From positions 2,148,179 to 2,212,178 of the forward strand of contig CP126121.1 in the NCBI GenBank assembly GCA_030123625.1: a stretch of 64,000 nucleotides of DNA. The letters are read 5' to 3'. Shown one piece after another: positions 62,276 to 64,000 of the stretch; the stretch's first letter is position 1, and every line of letters starts with the position of its first letter. The position numbers were made by a program, and so were the translations under genes. This stretch comes from Nitrospira sp. GTDB lineage: Bacteria; Nitrospirota; Nitrospiria; Nitrospirales; Nitrospiraceae. The notes beneath the pieces were generated by a model. The model saw nothing but the letters and a program-made list of their open reading frames with translations, made no database searches and was not told where the DNA came from.

Positions 62276-62872
62276 ATGAAAGTACGCGGTTTCCCCACAT
62301 CGGTGGAGTGGGTGGGGTTTTGGTCCCTGCTCATCGTCATGGCCGGTTCGGTGCAAACCGCGATGGCGCGTGATTTTTCGGCTGAGCGAATCGTAAAAAA
62401 CGGAGAGTCAGTCGTCACAGCCCATGTCAACGCCAAGGACGATCGCTGGCGACTAGAGTTTTCCCAACCTCAGCGCGGCGCGAGCGTGATCATCGTACGA
62501 GCGGATCTCGGGACCATCTGGCGGATCTTCTCGAGGCGGCGGCAGTATGTCGAGGAGCCGATGACCAGCGATCATCGATTGACAATGAGCGAGAAGATGG
62601 AAGGAGAAATCTTGCGGGAGTTCGTAGGGAGCGAAACGCTGAACGGCTATCCCACGGAGTTGTTCGAGGTCACGGTTGCAGGGAGCGGGCAAACTCGTCA
62701 ATACTATCGATGGGTAACCAAGGTCGAACGGTTTCCACTCAAGACAGTGAGCAAGCAGGGGAAGTGGTCGGAAGAGTTTCGCCGGCTGATCTTCACCGAG
62801 CAGTCTCCATTGTTGTTCGAGCTCCCGCAGCGATTGGATCCGGCCGATCAATCGGCAGGTACGCAACATTGA
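62276..62872 (+). CDS. Exported hypothetical protein
   Basis: A 198-residue protein with a signal peptide (VGFWSLLIVMAGSVQTAMAR) and a beta-rich mature part: WRLEFSQPQRGASVIIVRAD, REFVGSETLNGYPTELFEVT, GQTRQYYRWVTKVERFPLKT. The overall layout resembles DUF4412/LolA-like periplasmic proteins that handle hydrophobic ligands; not certain. It lies 120 bp after the multicopper oxidase on the same strand and is probably part of its operon. Confidence 0.72.
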   Translation: MKVRGFPTSVEWVGFWSLLIVMAGSVQTAMARDFSAERIVKNGESVVTAHVNAKDDRWRLEFSQPQRGASVIIVRADLGTIWRIFSRRRQYVEEPMTSDHRLTMSEKMEGEILREFVGSETLNGYPTELFEVTVAGSGQTRQYYRWVTKVERFPLKTVSKQGKWSEEFRRLIFTEQSPLLFELPQRLDPADQSAGTQH

Positions 62873-62889
62873 GCGCGATCGGAGGGGAT

Positions 62890-63675
62890 ATGAGACAACC
62901 GTTTCTGAAAGGACTGTGGCTGGCCGGCTGTGCGTCGATTATCCTGGCGGCGGGACTTCAAGCGGATGCCGGAGCGTATGAATCGGGGACCGTGGAAGAT
63001 GGTGCGGTCGTGCGGGGCAAGGTGACGTTCACAGGAACCGTGCCGGATCCGAAAGAGTTCGAACTGCGCCGGTCCCCGGACCGCGAGTTTTGCAGCGCTG
63101 TGTCGGACGGCAATGGGCATCGGCTTCTGAAGGAAGTCAATATCGGGCCGGACGGCGGGCTCAAAGATGTGGTGGTGGTCGTGGAGGGCGTCGAGAGAGG
63201 CAAGCCGTTCACCTTTACCGATGCCGAAGTGGAAGCGAGCCTCTGCCAGTTCCTGCCGTTCGTCACCGTGGTCAGCGACAAGCGTCGAGTCACGGTGTTC
63301 AATCGAGATCCGATTTTACACGATATTCAAGGGTATGCGTACGATGAAACAGGGGTCGATATTGTCTTCCATCGGCCTGCGCTGCATGAGAGCGGGACCA
63401 CCGACATCGTGAAGTTGGTCAAAGGGCGGAAAGTGTTTACCATGCAGTGCGGCATGCATCCCTACATGCAGAATTGGGGGTACGCGATCGACAATCCGTA
63501 TTATGCGGTGACGGACCTCAATGGATCGTTTGCCATCGATAACCTCCCTCCCGGCACGTACCGTATCAAGGCCTGGCACCCGATCTTGGGAACTCAAGAG
63601 CGGACTATCACCGTGAAACCGAACGAGACCGTCTCGCTTGATTGGCTGTTCGACGCAAAACGAGCCATAGAATGA
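62890..63675 (+). CDS. Exported cupredoxin-like/carboxypeptidase-regulatory protein
   Basis: A 261-residue protein with signal peptide (GLWLAGCASIILAAGLQADA). The middle has LHDIQGYAYDE and MQCGMHPYMQNW, a His...Cys-x-Met-His-Pro-x-Met pattern like type-1 copper or methylamine-utilisation-type domains. The C-terminus is a carboxypeptidase regulatory-like beta sandwich (DLNGSFAIDNLPPGTYRIKA, WHPILGTQERTITVK). It may pass electrons or copper to the oxidase. GGAGGGG is directly before the ATG at 62890; its stop overlaps the next start. Confidence 0.78.
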   Translation: MRQPFLKGLWLAGCASIILAAGLQADAGAYESGTVEDGAVVRGKVTFTGTVPDPKEFELRRSPDREFCSAVSDGNGHRLLKEVNIGPDGGLKDVVVVVEGVERGKPFTFTDAEVEASLCQFLPFVTVVSDKRRVTVFNRDPILHDIQGYAYDETGVDIVFHRPALHESGTTDIVKLVKGRKVFTMQCGMHPYMQNWGYAIDNPYYAVTDLNGSFAIDNLPPGTYRIKAWHPILGTQERTITVKPNETVSLDWLFDAKRAIE

Positions 63676-64000
63676 AAAGAGGTCTGCAAGCTGTGTGTCT
63701 TGCGATCGTTCTCGGTGTGCCGCCGACCGGCGTGTCCGCCGCACAGCCGGACGGTACCGTGTCGTCGGGACGGGTGGAAATTGTCTTGACGAACGAACAC
63801 CGCAAGAGCCTGGAGGAGATCAAGAAGGAGTTCGCCGAGGCGGGCCTCACGAACCTTCACGTGCAATTCATCAAGGTGGGTAAACCGCCGACCAATATCG
63901 GCCTAGGCCCATTGGTCACCGCAGAACGGGCCCGCGCCGCCATCCGGATGGCCAAGAAGTACAACCGAGGTGTCACCATCCTGTTGCCGGAACGGCTCTT
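63672..64000 (+). CDS. Exported hypothetical protein, cut by window end
   Basis: An open frame from ATG 63672 to the window end, with its start overlapping the previous stop (ATGA). It starts with a signal peptide (VCLAIVLGVPPTGVSAAQ), followed by a helical region (RKSLEEIKKEFAEAGLTNLH) and a mixed part. The 3' end lies beyond the window. Same operon as the oxidase. No family recognised. Confidence 0.6.
   Translation, partial: MKRGLQAVCLAIVLGVPPTGVSAAQPDGTVSSGRVEIVLTNEHRKSLEEIKKEFAEAGLTNLHVQFIKVGKPPTNIGLGPLVTAERARAAIRMAKKYNRGVTILLPERL

Overview
The window looks like chromosomal DNA of a Nitrospira-type bacterium, most plausibly a complete-ammonia-oxidising (comammox) lineage. The main reason is a full-length, stand-alone amoC (ammonia monooxygenase subunit C) at 52702-53541. 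It is embedded among Nitrospira-style genes: many two-component and sigma-54 regulators, a very large periplasmic multicopper oxidase and small heat-shock proteins. The assignment rests on recognising these families by eye, not on a database search.

Layout: 1-6.5 kb is housekeeping backbone (alpha/beta hydrolase fragment, rarA, a PilZ protein, an ABC-F ATPase, tRNA-Ala, a structured purA leader, purA, tRNA-Lys). Between the ABC-F gene and tRNA-Ala lie three copies of a structured repeat with covarying stems. From 6567 to 22387 a 15.8-kb element is integrated in the 3' part of tRNA-Lys. It is bounded by perfect 48-bp direct repeats and carries a tyrosine integrase and an excisionase-like protein. 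It has a reduced phage gene set (tape measure, P27 small terminase, HNH endonuclease, a replication/HTH protein and many small early genes, all on the minus strand) and a divergent repressor/operator region near 18.75 kb. Next to the right junction is plus-strand cargo, including an ATPase / STAS-like / PIN-nuclease triad that looks like a signalling-controlled toxin or defence module. An orphan half tRNA-Arg at 23.85 kb hints at a second, older integration scar.

From 24 to 43.4 kb is an accessory, stress-oriented region: an animal-type haem peroxidase lipoprotein, a YihY-DUF748 fusion, a low-affinity iron permease-like protein, HMA-domain proteins around a P1B-type metal ATPase, a DUF4142 lipoprotein, several tiny zinc-ribbon proteins, two Hsp20 proteins and a J-domain protein. 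Genes here are loosely packed, with several 300-700 bp gaps and one frameshifted lipoprotein gene.

From 43.5 to 64 kb signalling and copper biology dominate. A CACHE-PAS-NarX-type kinase fused to a receiver, an NtrC-type regulator, a triple-PAS NtrB-like kinase, a lone receiver and a PAS sigma-54 activator are followed by amoC. Then come a 2-oxoglutarate oxygenase-like protein with an overlapping Cys-rich partner, a beta-barrel protein and a HEAT-like protein. A well-matching sigma-54 promoter (57137-57150) stands before a 1568-residue multicopper oxidase with three internal modules, whose copper motifs occur in permuted order. Three more exported proteins follow, one with a Cys-Met-His copper-like motif; the last is cut by the window end. 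My inference is that the sigma-54 activators upstream control the oxidase operon and perhaps amoC, in response to redox, copper or nitrogen status.
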